Assembly (NCBI GenBank): GCA_028284935.1
Contig: JANQQQ010000033.1
Location: forward strand, 87,585-151,584
DNA: 64,000 bases
Direction of reading: 5' to 3'
Source of the DNA: Croceivirga sp.
GTDB taxonomy: Bacteria > Bacteroidota > Bacteroidia > Flavobacteriales > Flavobacteriaceae
Of this stretch, positions 36,443 through 45,775 are shown one piece after another (positions within the stretch are counted from its first letter, which is position 1; every line of letters starts with the position of its first letter). A program made the position numbers and the translations under genes. The notes below the pieces were generated by a model. That model did not search any database and was not told the DNA's origin. It saw only the letters and a list, made by a program, of their open reading frames with translations.

Positions 36443-37801
36443 TTAACTATGGTTGAGCCTAGTGAAATACTCCTTAGCAGCTTTATTGACTTTGGGCGCC
36501 AACAGGAGTACGGCAATCATATTGGGAATGACCATCAAAGCGTAGGACAAGTCGATTAAATATGTAACAAACTCTACTGTAGCTACGGCAGCAAATACAA
36601 TGGTAAGAACAAAGTACACATTGTACAGTTTTCCTATTTTGGCATTGGTCAAAAAGGACAAACTCTTTACTCCATAGTACGAATATGTAAAGAGCGTTGA
36701 CAAGGCAAAGGCAGAAACTATAATCATCAACAAATCGTCTCCAAAACCATATAAGGTAGTTCTAAATGCCGCCAAAGTCATCACAATACCATTGGAATCC
36801 TCTAAATAGGCCCCGCTAAGTATAATGACAACTGCAGTAAAAGTACAGACCAAAATGGTATCGATAAACGGCCCCAACATGGCCACCAGACCCTCCTTTA
36901 TGGGATTATCAGTTTTTGATTGCCCGTGGTACATCGGTGCCGAACCCAAACCAGCTTCGTTTGAGAACATCGCCCTTTTCACTCCAATAATAACGAGCCC
37001 TCCAAAGCCCCCGACAACCCCTGTTTTAAAGTTCCATGCTTCAGAAATTATCATCTTTAATGCGGGAAGTATTTCGGACGCATTCAAAACCATTACGGTA
37101 ATCACAGCAAGAAGATACACCCCTACCATAAAAGGTACGATGGCAGAGGCCACCTTGGCAATTTTGGTCAATCCTCCAAAGATGACAAACGACGTGATTA
37201 CGGCCAACACAATTCCAATAGTCCATTTCCAGTTTATTTCGCTCATTTCAAAAAGTGTCTCGGAGGGTTGCACAACACTCATGAAAGTTTCCGTAAACTG
37301 ATTGGCAGTAAATACTCCTAAAAAACCGAACAAACCACAAATTGCAAAGAAAATAGCCAAGGGTTTCGCTTTATTGCCCAATCCTTTTGTGATATAGTAC
37401 ATGGGACCTCCTTGGAGCTTACCATTGGAATCCACACCACGATACATCACCGCCAAACTACAGGAATAGAATTTGATACCCATACCTATTAGTGCGGTCA
37501 TCCAAATCCAGAAGACCACCCCTGGACCGCCGTAATGAATGGCAATGGCGACACCTGAAATATTCCCCAAACCCACGGTAGCGGCAACAGCAGCAGAAAG
37601 GGCCTGAAACGAACTAACTTCACCTTTCGCATTTTTATCATCATACTTACCCGCCGTTATGGCAATGGCATGGCCGAAATAGCGAAAGGGCAACATCTTG
37701 GAATAAAATGCCAAAAACAATCCTCCCCCAATTAGCAGAATGAACATGGGCCAATTGGCATAGCCATTAGCCTCGGCCAAGAAATTGTTGATTACTTCCA
37801 T
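36443..37801 (-). CDS. sodium:alanine symporter (AGCS family)
   Basis: This 452-residue transporter has about 10-11 TM helices. The AGCS signature region is visible in GLGNISGVAIAIHYGGPGVVFWIW and SNEAGLGSAPMYHGQSKTDNP. Family members import alanine or glycine with sodium across the inner membrane. The gene ends six bases from the convergent rhamnosidase gene and is monocistronic. Confidence 0.94.
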   Translation of the reverse strand: MEVINNFLAEANGYANWPMFILLIGGGLFLAFYSKMLPFRYFGHAIAITAGKYDDKNAKGEVSSFQALSAAVAATVGLGNISGVAIAIHYGGPGVVFWIWMTALIGMGIKFYSCSLAVMYRGVDSNGKLQGGPMYYITKGLGNKAKPLAIFFAICGLFGFLGVFTANQFTETFMSVVQPSETLFEMSEINWKWTIGIVLAVITSFVIFGGLTKIAKVASAIVPFMVGVYLLAVITVMVLNASEILPALKMIISEAWNFKTGVVGGFGGLVIIGVKRAMFSNEAGLGSAPMYHGQSKTDNPIKEGLVAMLGPFIDTILVCTFTAVVIILSGAYLEDSNGIVMTLAAFRTTLYGFGDDLLMIIVSAFALSTLFTYSYYGVKSLSFLTNAKIGKLYNVYFVLTIVFAAVATVEFVTYLIDLSYALMVIPNMIAVLLLAPKVNKAAKEYFTRLNHS

Positions 37802-37863
37802 ATGACCGAAAATACATAATTATAGCCTCTAATTCCCATAAAGTCGATTTGCCTCCTACCATT

Positions 37864-37893
37864 TTGCCAAACAAAGAAACCGTTGTATATTTG
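37864..37893 (+). promoter_or_regulatory. promoter of initiator tRNA
   Basis: TTG at 37864-37866, exactly 19 bases, then TATATTTG at 37886-37893. This is a perfect Bacteroidota sigma-ABfr promoter. Transcription should start near 37900, four bases before the tRNA. Confidence 0.8.
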
Positions 37894-37903
37894 CCGTCCA
37901 CAT

Positions 37904-37976
<73 letters not shown>

Positions 37977-37981
37977 CAAAG

Positions 37982-38013
37982 AAGCTCCTTGAATATCATG
38001 GAGCTTTTCTTTT
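37982..38013 (+). terminator. terminator after initiator tRNA
   Basis: AAGCTCC (37982-37988) pairs with GGAGCTT (38000-38006) and is followed by a T-rich TTCTTTT tract, a standard intrinsic terminator five bases past the tRNA. Confidence 0.8.
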
Positions 38014-38121
38014 AGAATCAATTGAAGTTTACTTCAAATTGAGAACAGAAAGAAAGATTCAATTGTGGAGCAATTGGAGCTTTTTTGTAAGGCCTCCTCA
38101 TTAGACCCAGGGTAAATCCCT

Positions 38122-38178
38122 GAATCCACTCCCCGCTACTAGCAAAGAAAGGGCTTCTGAGAAATCGGGAGCCTTTTT
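38122..38178 (+). pseudogene. degenerate copy of tRNA-Met 3' end plus terminator
   Basis: GAATCCACTCCCCGCTAC (38122-38139) differs at two positions from the T-arm/acceptor 3' end of the intact tRNA (37959 on). As after the real tRNA, it is followed by a hairpin with T tail: AAAGG-CTTC and GGGAG-CCTTTTT (38148-38178). The 5' half of the tRNA is gone. It is either a decayed second tRNA gene or a tRNA-end duplication left by integration. Confidence 0.55.
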
Positions 38179-38508
38179 CGATTTAAGGGTTAAAACATAG
38201 GCTAAACAATTTGAGGTTTTGCAAAGCCTTCTCCCAAAAGGCTTTAGAATTGATTTGTCCCCCTCTGGGAAAGACCTCGGTTCTCTAGGTTGCGTTTTCT
38301 TGGCATTTATAAAGCTCCATAATCAGGTTGGATGTTTTTTGAATGTGAATCCATAATGCGACTATCAAGGAGTTTTTCGATATAGAATTTAAATCCAAAA
38401 TTGGTTTTCCGGAAATGGCAAAATCGGGCTTGATCATCATAATAATAACTTCGATATTCTCGTTGTCAACAATACGTAGGATATAAAAATACTTAGCTCA
38501 ACGAAGTC
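38179..38508. other. intergenic, no gene seen
   Basis: This is 330 bases of low-GC sequence between the tRNA remnant and the end of the cupin-AraC gene. No frame looks coding and no repeat stands out. Together with the preceding 140 bases it marks the change from core genes to the AT-rich regulator/hydrolase region. Confidence 0.5.
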
Positions 38509-39390
38509 TTAAAAAACATGTGCACTCGGTTTCACTTTGTATAACCTTTTGTAGTGTTTATAAAAAAGGGAGTACTCAGAAAAACCGAACTCTATAGCTA
38601 GATCGCTTAAAGAGTCGATGGAATCGGAAGCAATTATTTTTAGATGGATTTCTTTAAGTTTTACGTTTATCGAATATTGGTAAGGTGTTGTCCCAAATAC
38701 CTCCTTAAAACTCCTTAACAGATGAAATTTTGACATACATGAAATCTCCGATAAGGTCTGCAGACTAATTCTTTCACGGGAGTTTGTTTCAATATATTCT
38801 TTGACAGTATTGAGTTTATTCAAAATCGTAAGTTGTGTTTTTGGACTCTTAAAAGATAACCTGTTCTTTTTTTCATTGACCTCTTCTTGAAGCAACAATA
38901 TTTGTCTTGCCACATTTTTTAGCAAAAAAGTATCTTTCTCCAAGTTCGTTGTTCCCATAAGGAAGGAAAACAAACCATTAAAGTAGCCGCCAAAACTCTT
39001 AATCTCAGAATCTAAATAAAAAATATCATTTCCCCGCTCATGTGCACTGGTATGATATCCTCCTTCACAATAATATAAATCGTCAAATACTTCTTTCATT
39101 AATTTCACATCGAAGGAAATCATAAAACCCTCACCCCTCATTTCAAACTGCTTTATTTTAGAACCGGGACGAATAAGAAATAAAGAATTCGTGCCAAGCC
39201 TAATCTTATTTCCATTTACTTGAAATAACTCATGACCTCTTGAAATGAATTTTATAAGATAATCGGTTTCAAATGTATTTCCAACATATTCATCCTTTTG
39301 AAGGTCTGAATATAATGTAACGCCATTCCCTCTTAACTGCTTAAGATGTTGCAGGGAATTATAGGATGATGAATGATTGATAACTCTCAT
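38509..39390 (-). CDS. AraC-family regulator with N-terminal cupin-like domain
   Basis: This is a 293-residue soluble regulator. The N-terminal half (about 1-160) is a cupin-like sensing domain (GHELFQVNGNKIRLGTNSLFLIRPG). The C-terminal half (about 195-290) has two HTHs: SLQTLSEISCMSKFHLLRSFKEVFGTTPYQYS and SDLAIEFGFSEYSLFYKHYKRLYKVKPSA. It is the only one of six AraC regulators here without a TM. Its upstream region carries the TTCC-AATCATGATTTGGG motif at 39465, about 75 bases from the start, and an AATCAAAAAA tract just before the ATG. Confidence 0.92.
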   Translation of the reverse strand: MRVINHSSSYNSLQHLKQLRGNGVTLYSDLQKDEYVGNTFETDYLIKFISRGHELFQVNGNKIRLGTNSLFLIRPGSKIKQFEMRGEGFMISFDVKLMKEVFDDLYYCEGGYHTSAHERGNDIFYLDSEIKSFGGYFNGLFSFLMGTTNLEKDTFLLKNVARQILLLQEEVNEKKNRLSFKSPKTQLTILNKLNTVKEYIETNSRERISLQTLSEISCMSKFHLLRSFKEVFGTTPYQYSINVKLKEIHLKIIASDSIDSLSDLAIEFGFSEYSLFYKHYKRLYKVKPSAHVF

Positions 39391-39464
39391 GATTGGGTTT
39401 TTTGATTAACTCCTTTTAAATTAAAACCCCATCTTCAGTTCAAAAAGTGGTGTGTCCTAAAATA

Positions 39465-39485
39465 GTTCCAGAATCATGATTTGGG
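39465..39485 (-). promoter_or_regulatory. motif B copy 1 (candidate operator)
   Basis: TTCCAGAATCATGATTTGGG, nearly palindromic around ATCATGAT, 75 bases upstream of the cupin-AraC start. It is almost identical to the copy at 59472, which has the same distance from its gene. Confidence 0.5.
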
Positions 39486-39636
39486 AAGACTTAATGGTAT
39501 CTGTTCCCGATATTTCACATCGTTTTCAGCGCCATGCGCTTTAAGTTTTGAAATTTTTCCATTGTAAGAGGGCCGGGAATAAGGAAAGATTTGTACTATG
39601 TTTTTATTACTATGGTCTGAAACGTTTAGGAAGGGA

Positions 39637-40356
39637 TTATTTCTTGTTTGAAATGGGAACTAATTTTTCGTCCCCAATAAATTCATTGGTGTTCTTCATA
39701 AACCAAGAATGTTTGGTTGGTAGACGAATACCTTGTATCCATTGCAAATGATCGAAAAGAATATATTCACTATCATTATTCAACGCTGGATGGAAAAACT
39801 GGGCCGCTTCCAACGCAAAGGTTTCCCGATTAAAATAAAATCTCCAAAACTCCTCATCTTGGTTTAAATTATAGTTCACTTCAGTCATCCAGTAGGAGGA
39901 CTGTAAAAAAGATATAACTTTTGGATCGGTAGTAAAGTTGACTTCATCATCCATAAGTTTCATTGGAAGCCCGTACATATATATCCAATATTGTGTTCTT
40001 TCCTTAATTTTATCACATTCAAGCAAGAAATTTTCTATGGCTCCCTTATTGGGTATTAAGCGACCATTCTTTTGGACAAAACAACTATCGCCAACAAACC
40101 CGCCATAAAGCGTATCCTTTGATTTTAAGATTTCCTTCCAGGATGCTTGGCTTCTTGAGTTGTCCAATATAAGTTCCACGCTATGGTCTGACTCAGTCTG
40201 TATCAAGAATTCCCCTTCAAAATTTTTCCATCTTCCATTTGGGTCATGAAAGCTAATCGACTTGGAAATCAAATTTTTATTGTCCATTTCTTGAGCTCGA
40301 CAATAACCTACCAATACTATCAATATGGTGACCTTTAAAAGATTCCTGGCATACAT
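39637..40356 (-). CDS. exported DUF6503-like protein, paralogue 1
   Basis: This 239-residue protein has a signal peptide (cleavage near YCRAQ). A beta-rich body shares with paralogue 2 the segments KSISFHDPNGRWKNFEGEFLI, DTLYGGFVGDSCFV, KERTQYWIYMYGLPMKL and LPTKHSWFMKN. These flavobacterial proteins have an LolA-like look (outer-membrane lipoprotein-carrier type fold), but that is a guess and no function is known. A motif A copy lies 60 bases upstream. It is inverted relative to paralogue 2, with 425 bases between the starts. Confidence 0.82.
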   Translation of the reverse strand: MYARNLLKVTILIVLVGYCRAQEMDNKNLISKSISFHDPNGRWKNFEGEFLIQTESDHSVELILDNSRSQASWKEILKSKDTLYGGFVGDSCFVQKNGRLIPNKGAIENFLLECDKIKERTQYWIYMYGLPMKLMDDEVNFTTDPKVISFLQSSYWMTEVNYNLNQDEEFWRFYFNRETFALEAAQFFHPALNNDSEYILFDHLQWIQGIRLPTKHSWFMKNTNEFIGDEKLVPISNKK

Positions 40357-40415
40357 ACTTTTGTTTTTTTAAAGACCATTGCTTTACCCCGGCAGTTACG
40401 GCACACCGTATTTTT

Positions 40416-40430
40416 AGCAATAATTGAAAT
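40416..40430 (-). promoter_or_regulatory. motif A copy 1
   Basis: On the minus strand this reads ATTTCAATTATTGCT, followed by AAAAA, 60 bases upstream of the DUF6503-like paralogue 1 start and oriented toward it. Confidence 0.5.
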
Positions 40431-40700
40431 CTTTATAAAACTATATTGAAATTTTCTACTTCTTTTTCTAACCAAATTATTTCAAGTTTTTGAATAACAA
40501 CGGTCAAAACAATTTTAGGTTAGAACCTAGTGGAAATACTTAAGGAATTAAATAAGCTTTTGACATAGGGCATGACGCTTCTTCTTGAAATCCATCCAGA
40601 ATCAAATTTATTTAGAAAATCACTCTTCGCAGAAGTAACCTGCGTTTAAACATATCAAAGGACGTTCGGTTTCTATTTTCACTTATTTCGGGCCCTGTAT

Positions 40701-40716
40701 TGCAAATATTGCTAAA
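40701..40716 (+). promoter_or_regulatory. motif A copy 2
   Basis: TGCAAATATTGCTAAA, preceded by AT, forms the direct repeat ATTGC-N5-ATTGC. It lies 66 bases upstream of paralogue 2 and points toward it. Confidence 0.5.
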
Positions 40717-40781
40717 TACCCCATTAAGCTGTAACATTTCATTGAGTTATGTGTCAATTTTGAAATAACAAAACTTGTATT

Positions 40782-41504
40782 ATGAGTACTAAAACTATAT
40801 TCATGTCAACAGTATTGCTACTAACAGTAATATCTATGTCCAAGGCCCAGTTAACAACCAATGAAAAAATCTTAGAAGAATCCATTAAATATCACGATCC
40901 AAAAAATGAATGGAGGATATTCAAGGGAGAATTTTTAGTAACCTTAAGTAAAGGTAGTACTGAGAACATCACATACCTTGAAATTAATAATGGAAGTAGT
41001 ACCACCTTATGGAGTGAGGTATTACTATCAAAGGATACATTAACTGGAGGATTCATTGGCGATAGTTGTATCGTCAAACATAATGGGATTAACTTAATCC
41101 CCAAAGGACAGATGGAAGACTATCTTTTAGATTGTAAAAGCATTATTGAGAGAACTAACTATTGGGTTTACATGTTTGGTTTACCGATGAAATTAAATGA
41201 TGAGGCGCTAGCATTTGTAGGCTCCCCAAAAAAAGTTATCCTTATTGGGCACGAGTATTGGCAATTAACTGCAACTTATGATCCAGGAAAATCTGAATAC
41301 TGGCAGTTTTACTTTGACGTTTCTAGTTTCGCTTTTAAAGGAGCACGCTATTTTAGTTCCAAACTGAACGGCGATAGTGAATATGTAGTTTACCAAGAAG
41401 AACAAAAAATCGGAAATCTTTTAATACCAACGAAACATTCGTGGTATTTGTTTAACGAAAAATATTTTATAGGATCGGAAAAGTTATCCCTATATACGGA
41501 TTAG
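40782..41504 (+). CDS. exported DUF6503-like protein, paralogue 2
   Basis: This is a 240-residue paralogue of the gene at 39637-40356. A signal peptide (cleavage near MSKAQ) precedes ESIKYHDPKNEWRIFKGEFLV, DTLTGGFIGDSCIV, IERTNYWVYMFGLPMKL and IPTKHSWYLF, matching paralogue 1 in order and spacing throughout. The two are too diverged for a very recent duplication. It is followed after 119 bases by a TM-AraC regulator on the same strand. Confidence 0.82.
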   Translation: MSTKTIFMSTVLLLTVISMSKAQLTTNEKILEESIKYHDPKNEWRIFKGEFLVTLSKGSTENITYLEINNGSSTTLWSEVLLSKDTLTGGFIGDSCIVKHNGINLIPKGQMEDYLLDCKSIIERTNYWVYMFGLPMKLNDEALAFVGSPKKVILIGHEYWQLTATYDPGKSEYWQFYFDVSSFAFKGARYFSSKLNGDSEYVVYQEEQKIGNLLIPTKHSWYLFNEKYFIGSEKLSLYTD

Positions 41505-41623
41505 CATAACAATAAGTATCATAGACTTATCAATTATACGCATAAAGAACAAAATTGTTTTACGTGTTGGTAATAGCCCTATTTAATTGCAAAATATGAA
41601 GGTAATATTTTTATAACAGAAGT

Positions 41624-42691
41624 ATGAATGCAGTTTTAATTTTAGAAATAGCCTGTGCATTTTCCCTTACCCTTTTTGGAGTATTACTTGTTTTTAATAA
41701 GTCTCGAAGGAATGTAGGGTTGCTATTGCTTGGCTTTTTTCTTTTATTGTTGGGTCTGCACTTTTTTATATTAATTTTTGAAACACTTTATCAAGAATTC
41801 GAGAAGTTCTTTGACAGATATAAGATTCTTGATATTTTTCTTTATTCGTACGGTCCCCAACTATTTGTTATAACAATTCATTATGTCCAAGACTTCAAAA
41901 AGATAGCCCCAAAGAGTCTTTATTCCTTTTTAATTGTCTTAATACCTATTGTCAATACACTAAATGTGCTTTTTTACGGTAATTATATTCAGGTGGCTTC
42001 CTCCAATATTATCATTTACGGAATGTTGATTCTTTTCCCATCCTATAATCTTGCCCTCATTAAAAGAACTCCTGCCAACCAAAGTTTAAAAAAGTTCATT
42101 GCTCACATAAATATCTCATTTTTGTCCATGATTGTGATTTGGGTGTTTGTAGTTCTAAATAGAACCCAAGAACTGATTCAAGATGATTATTTGAAGGTAC
42201 TTTTTCTTATTAACCTTTTTTACCTAATTTTTGGTCTGGCTTACTTCTTAATTTACAAACCACAAACGCTCTATAACACAAAGGATTTCAGCCTTCTTGT
42301 AAAATCCGAAAAAATCCCTTCCTCGCACTTTCAAAACCTCCCTTCTAAAGAGCAAAAAAGAATCAAAGGACAATTAATTAGGCTTATGGAAGAAGAGAAG
42401 ATCTTCCTTTCCACCAACTTGAACCTAGATCAGGTAGCCCTACAATTGAAGGTATCAACAAGGGTCTTATCCCAATTGATCAACACTGAATTCAAAACAA
42501 ATTTTTCAGATTTTGTTAATAGATACAGGATTGAATTTTCAAAGGGGTTGCTAAGGGATTATACTGACAGTGAACTCAACATTAAGGAAGTTTTGTTCAA
42601 ATCAGGCTTTAATTCCACCTCCACCTTTTACTTCGCTTTTAAAAATGTCACGGGATTAACTCCAACGGAATATAGGAGACAGGAGCGGTAG
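41624..42691 (+). CDS. membrane-anchored AraC-family regulator
   Basis: This is a 355-residue regulator. Residues about 5-225 hold roughly seven TM helices; the C-terminal part (about 250-355) is a cytoplasmic AraC HTH domain (LNLDQVALQLKVSTRVLSQLINTEF, then IKEVLFKSGFNSTSTFYFAFKNVTGLTPTEYR). This 7TM-AraC layout is common in Bacteroidota and suggests direct sensing of a membrane or periplasmic cue, without a phosphorelay. It lies in the same direction as DUF6503-like paralogue 2, which it may control. Confidence 0.92.
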   Translation: MNAVLILEIACAFSLTLFGVLLVFNKSRRNVGLLLLGFFLLLLGLHFFILIFETLYQEFEKFFDRYKILDIFLYSYGPQLFVITIHYVQDFKKIAPKSLYSFLIVLIPIVNTLNVLFYGNYIQVASSNIIIYGMLILFPSYNLALIKRTPANQSLKKFIAHINISFLSMIVIWVFVVLNRTQELIQDDYLKVLFLINLFYLIFGLAYFLIYKPQTLYNTKDFSLLVKSEKIPSSHFQNLPSKEQKRIKGQLIRLMEEEKIFLSTNLNLDQVALQLKVSTRVLSQLINTEFKTNFSDFVNRYRIEFSKGLLRDYTDSELNIKEVLFKSGFNSTSTFYFAFKNVTGLTPTEYRRQER

Positions 42692-42866
42692 ATTACGTTC
42701 ATATTTAAGACGGAAATGATGTAATCCAATGTATTTAAAACCCACCTAAGTGAAAGTCCCCGTATTTCTGTCATCACCATCTTACCTTCGATGCTCCCCT
42801 ACAAAATCATAACGAGTTTGGAACTGTTGATTGCCATGGAAGTAGTCTAGGGAGATGATTTCGAAA

Positions 42867-43152
42867 CTCGAAAACTCCAATGACCTTATTGAATGGAGGT
42901 TAAAAGACCCTATCTAGGATGACACCAAGGCTTTGGGTGGGAAAATAAATACTGATTACCCCTCCTCCTTTAGCCTTCAGCCTATATATTAGCGGATTGG
43001 CCTGTGATTACATTGAAGAAGTAAAGCAACTGAATGAACCAGCCCAATTTCTTGTTAGGGAATCTTGGTATGAAAGGGCCAATAAATAGCTATTTGCCAA
43101 TGTACCGGATGCCAAAGTGAATGCAAAATACCCCGCTTTGGGGGGAATTTGA
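42867..43152 (+). pseudogene. decayed gene with stops and a frameshift
   Basis: Plus-strand frames read LENSNDLIEWRLKDPI, stop, DDTKALGGKINTDYPSSFSL to about 42990. The sequence then continues in another frame as SGLACDYIEEVKQLNEPAQF, LVRESWYERANK, stop, LFANVPDAKVNAKYPALGG. The protein-like pieces join end to end, so this is a former gene broken by at least two stops and one frameshift. The parent family is not recognised. It fills most of the 525 bases between the AraC and TlpA-like genes. Confidence 0.5.
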
Positions 43153-43216
43153 TGAATTTGAAGTTTTAGTATCATTGTTTTTGGAAGAGAGTGACCAATC
43201 TCCAATACAAGTAGCT

Positions 43217-44296
43217 TTAATCGTTATCAAAGGTTTTTTCCAAAATGTGTTTCAAGTCGAGGGCTTTAACATTTTTGGCAACAATTTTTCCCGTGTTATC
43301 CAATACAATATTCTGAGGGAGGGAACTAACCCCATACTGTCCTGAAACCAAATCGTTTTCATCCCAAACATGGGCCCACGCCCCAATACCATCTTTTTCA
43401 ATGGCTTTTTTCCACTCCTCTTCCGTTTTATCTTGTGAAATACTTATAATTTCAAAACCTTCCAAATTATACTCTTGGTACAGCATGGCAAACTCAGGGT
43501 TTTCAATTCGGCAAGCTCTGCACCAAGCTGCCCAAAAATCAATCAAAAGTACTTTGGCCTCAATGGATTTAAGTTCGGTTTCCGAACCATTGATGTCCTT
43601 TAATTTAAAATTCGGTGGTTTGTTGCCCAGTCCCAAAGCGTCCGTGTCGCCCACTCTTCGTTCCAAATCTTTTGTGATGGGGCTATTGGGAAACAATTCC
43701 TGATATCGCTTCAATTGCTCCTTCACAAACGCCCTATCTTTATTGAAATCCGTAAAGCCTAGGGCAAAATACCCTTCAGGACCAATGCCCAATGCTTTTA
43801 TTTCGCGGTGAAACTCCACTAAAAATGCTTGAATTGCCTCCCCAGAGCGCGCTTGAATACTTTTTAAGGCCTGCTGATCATTCGCTTTCATAGCTGCATC
43901 TGCCTCTTTCTTCAAAGCGCCAAAGTACTTTTCTTGCAGCTTCCCGTTTGTTAGCTCAAACGCCTTCATTTTCTGAGAGGATGGAGCGTTTACGATTTCG
44001 ATACCTTCCAAGCAGTTAATGTATACATTCTTCCCGGAAAGACCTGAAATTAGCTGGGAGCCCTGGTCTCCAAATGAAACCGAGTATAACGTCGGTTGTG
44101 AGGAGGCTTTGAACCTATACCGCCCATTTTTAGGAGTTTGTTTTTCCAAAACGTCAAACTCCCCGGTTTCGGGATTGAGCTGTTTCAAGCTAACTGTCTC
44201 GACTTCGTTTCCAACCTCTCCATTAATGGATAACGTTTCGGAACAAGCAACGATTACCAGCAATTGCAAGCTTAAGAATAGTACATTTTTCTTCAT
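43217..44296 (-). CDS. TlpA/ResA-like thioredoxin lipoprotein with DUF4369
   Basis: This 359-residue lipoprotein has lipobox VIVAC (Cys18). An N-terminal DUF4369-like beta-domain (about 20-115) precedes a helical segment (about 115-215) and a C-terminal TlpA-like thioredoxin domain (about 222-357) with the redox pair in FWAAWCRACRIENPEF (Cys259, Cys262) and the cis-Pro segment GVSSLPQNIV. It should reduce or isomerise disulfides in the periplasm, often in cytochrome maturation or oxidative stress. It lies beside an AraC regulator on the same strand. Confidence 0.92.
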   Translation of the reverse strand: MKKNVLFLSLQLLVIVACSETLSINGEVGNEVETVSLKQLNPETGEFDVLEKQTPKNGRYRFKASSQPTLYSVSFGDQGSQLISGLSGKNVYINCLEGIEIVNAPSSQKMKAFELTNGKLQEKYFGALKKEADAAMKANDQQALKSIQARSGEAIQAFLVEFHREIKALGIGPEGYFALGFTDFNKDRAFVKEQLKRYQELFPNSPITKDLERRVGDTDALGLGNKPPNFKLKDINGSETELKSIEAKVLLIDFWAAWCRACRIENPEFAMLYQEYNLEGFEIISISQDKTEEEWKKAIEKDGIGAWAHVWDENDLVSGQYGVSSLPQNIVLDNTGKIVAKNVKALDLKHILEKTFDND

Positions 44297-44426
44297 CAGT
44301 TTCAGAAATCAAAGTTCTTCGACAAAGAAAACGGAAAACGCACTTTGGAAAGTTAGAGAACGTGTTTTCGAACCCATTCACAACCCATACTAATGGTTCG
44401 GATTTTTACAGGCCTATATTCGAACC

Positions 44427-45506
44427 TTACTTTTTGTAGACTGCTTTCTTGAACTGACTGGGTGTTTTCCCTGTTTTTGACTTAAAAATGGTATTAAAGG
44501 AAGACTTTGAGTTAAAACCGGATTCATACATTACTTCTTGAATGGTCTCACCTGTGTCCAATGGATTTTGAAGCCGTTGTTTTGCATAATCAATGCGAAA
44601 CGTATTGATGTAATCCATAAACGACTTGCCAGCATACCGATTAATCAATTGTGACAATTGGCGGGGAGTGAGACCTTGTTCCCGTGCCAACCCCGCTAGG
44701 GATAAATCACTTTTTTGATAAATTTTTGAATCCAAAAGAAACTGATTTACTTCATCTAGCTTTTTCGGCACATCTTCAGAACGGGGCTGGTTTAGCCTAC
44801 GATATTCTTCCACAAACCGGACGTCACTTTGACCAATCCCCTTGAACAAAAAGGGCTGACGAATGCCCAAGTAAAACATGCCGTTCACAAGAACAAGTAA
44901 GGCAATTTCAACGGGAGTTACATCGCCAATCAAGTCAATACTATGATAAAAATGCTGGAAAAGGTCAAACAACAACGTAATTACAAAAAACACCATCATC
45001 CATTGTATCCATCCAAGATGGACCGATGAGTCCGTAGACTGTGTTGCATGGACCATTTTATAGTAATGGACAACCGATCTTATGGTCAATACAAGATAAA
45101 TGAGAATGCTGATATAGAGCAAAGAGCCTATTTTCTGACAAAGTTCCAAGTCCAAAAAACTTCCTAAAGAGAGCAGAATTATAGGAGCAAAATGAAGTAA
45201 TTGCTTTTTTTGAGGCTGATAGTCCCGGTAAATCAAACTTTGCACAAAGAGATATAGAAAAGGGCCATAACCAAACCCAAAGACGCAAAGAAAACCATCG
45301 ATACAGCTAGAGCATTCCATAAGTCCTTCTGAAATAAGGACAATCATTTGCGCGCCCAGCAGCAAGAAAAAACCCCCAAGGAATAAATTGGACCATCTAT
45401 TGGGGCTGGCTCCAATCACCATAACCACAAAAAACAAAATACTTTGAAAGCCTATGATGGCCTGCACCAACTCCCTAAAACTAAATTGCAAATCTATGTG
45501 CATCAT
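44427..45506 (-). CDS. membrane-anchored AraC-family regulator
   Basis: This is a 359-residue regulator. About seven TM helices (residues 10-230) are followed by an AraC HTH domain (about 255-355; LSLAGLAREQGLTPRQLSQLINRYAG, then IQEVMYESGFNSKSSFNTIFKSKTGKTPSQF). The promoter at 45511-45540 ends so close to the ATG that the message may be leaderless; either of the two tandem ATGs could be used. It is GC-richer than neighbouring AraC genes. The TlpA-like gene follows it on the same strand after 130 bases. Confidence 0.92.
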   Translation of the reverse strand: MMHIDLQFSFRELVQAIIGFQSILFFVVMVIGASPNRWSNLFLGGFFLLLGAQMIVLISEGLMECSSCIDGFLCVFGFGYGPFLYLFVQSLIYRDYQPQKKQLLHFAPIILLSLGSFLDLELCQKIGSLLYISILIYLVLTIRSVVHYYKMVHATQSTDSSVHLGWIQWMMVFFVITLLFDLFQHFYHSIDLIGDVTPVEIALLVLVNGMFYLGIRQPFLFKGIGQSDVRFVEEYRRLNQPRSEDVPKKLDEVNQFLLDSKIYQKSDLSLAGLAREQGLTPRQLSQLINRYAGKSFMDYINTFRIDYAKQRLQNPLDTGETIQEVMYESGFNSKSSFNTIFKSKTGKTPSQFKKAVYKK

Positions 45507-45510
45507 ACTT

Positions 45511-45540
45511 CAAAAGTAACAGGTTGAATGGTAGACACAA
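45511..45540 (-). promoter_or_regulatory. promoter of the TM-AraC gene at 44427
   Basis: On the minus strand TTG (45540-45538), 19 bases, then TACTTTTG (45518-45511) is an exact fit to the Bacteroidota pattern. The predicted start near 45504 falls on the tandem ATGs, so a leaderless message is likely. Confidence 0.6.
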
Positions 45541-45578
45541 TTTAGAGAATCAAATAATGGGATGAATGGTAAAATTTC

Positions 45579-45596
45579 ATTTCAAAAATTGCTTAA
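45579..45596 (+). promoter_or_regulatory. motif A copy 3
   Basis: ATTTCAAAAATTGCTTAA lies between the divergent AraC (44427-45506) and esterase genes. It points toward the esterase gene 180 bases away and is 73 bases upstream of the AraC start. Confidence 0.5.
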
Positions 45597-45775
45597 TCGA
45601 TCTTGTGATTCGTAGTTCAAAGTGTCTTGGTATACCTTAGGGCTCAACAAAGAGTACATAGATCTATTGACCTTGGATCAATCATGGAAAGAAAGCCCCG
45701 TCTAGATTATTTCCAGATTTGATTTCGAAATAGTGAATGCATGTAACCTTTTCCTCTTTTTTGATTCTTTAGACC

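Larger units (their letters stand above)
40357..40781. other. divergent regulatory region between DUF6503-like paralogues
   Basis: These 425 AT-rich bases contain no gene. Two copies of motif A lie in it, one pointing to each flanking gene (40416-40430 and 40701-40716). The middle holds A/T tracts only. Confidence 0.6.

Noticed and set aside
39548..39751. Small plus-strand open frame over the end of the DUF6503-like gene
   Set aside because: It overlaps the real minus-strand gene and has no protein-like features or upstream signals.
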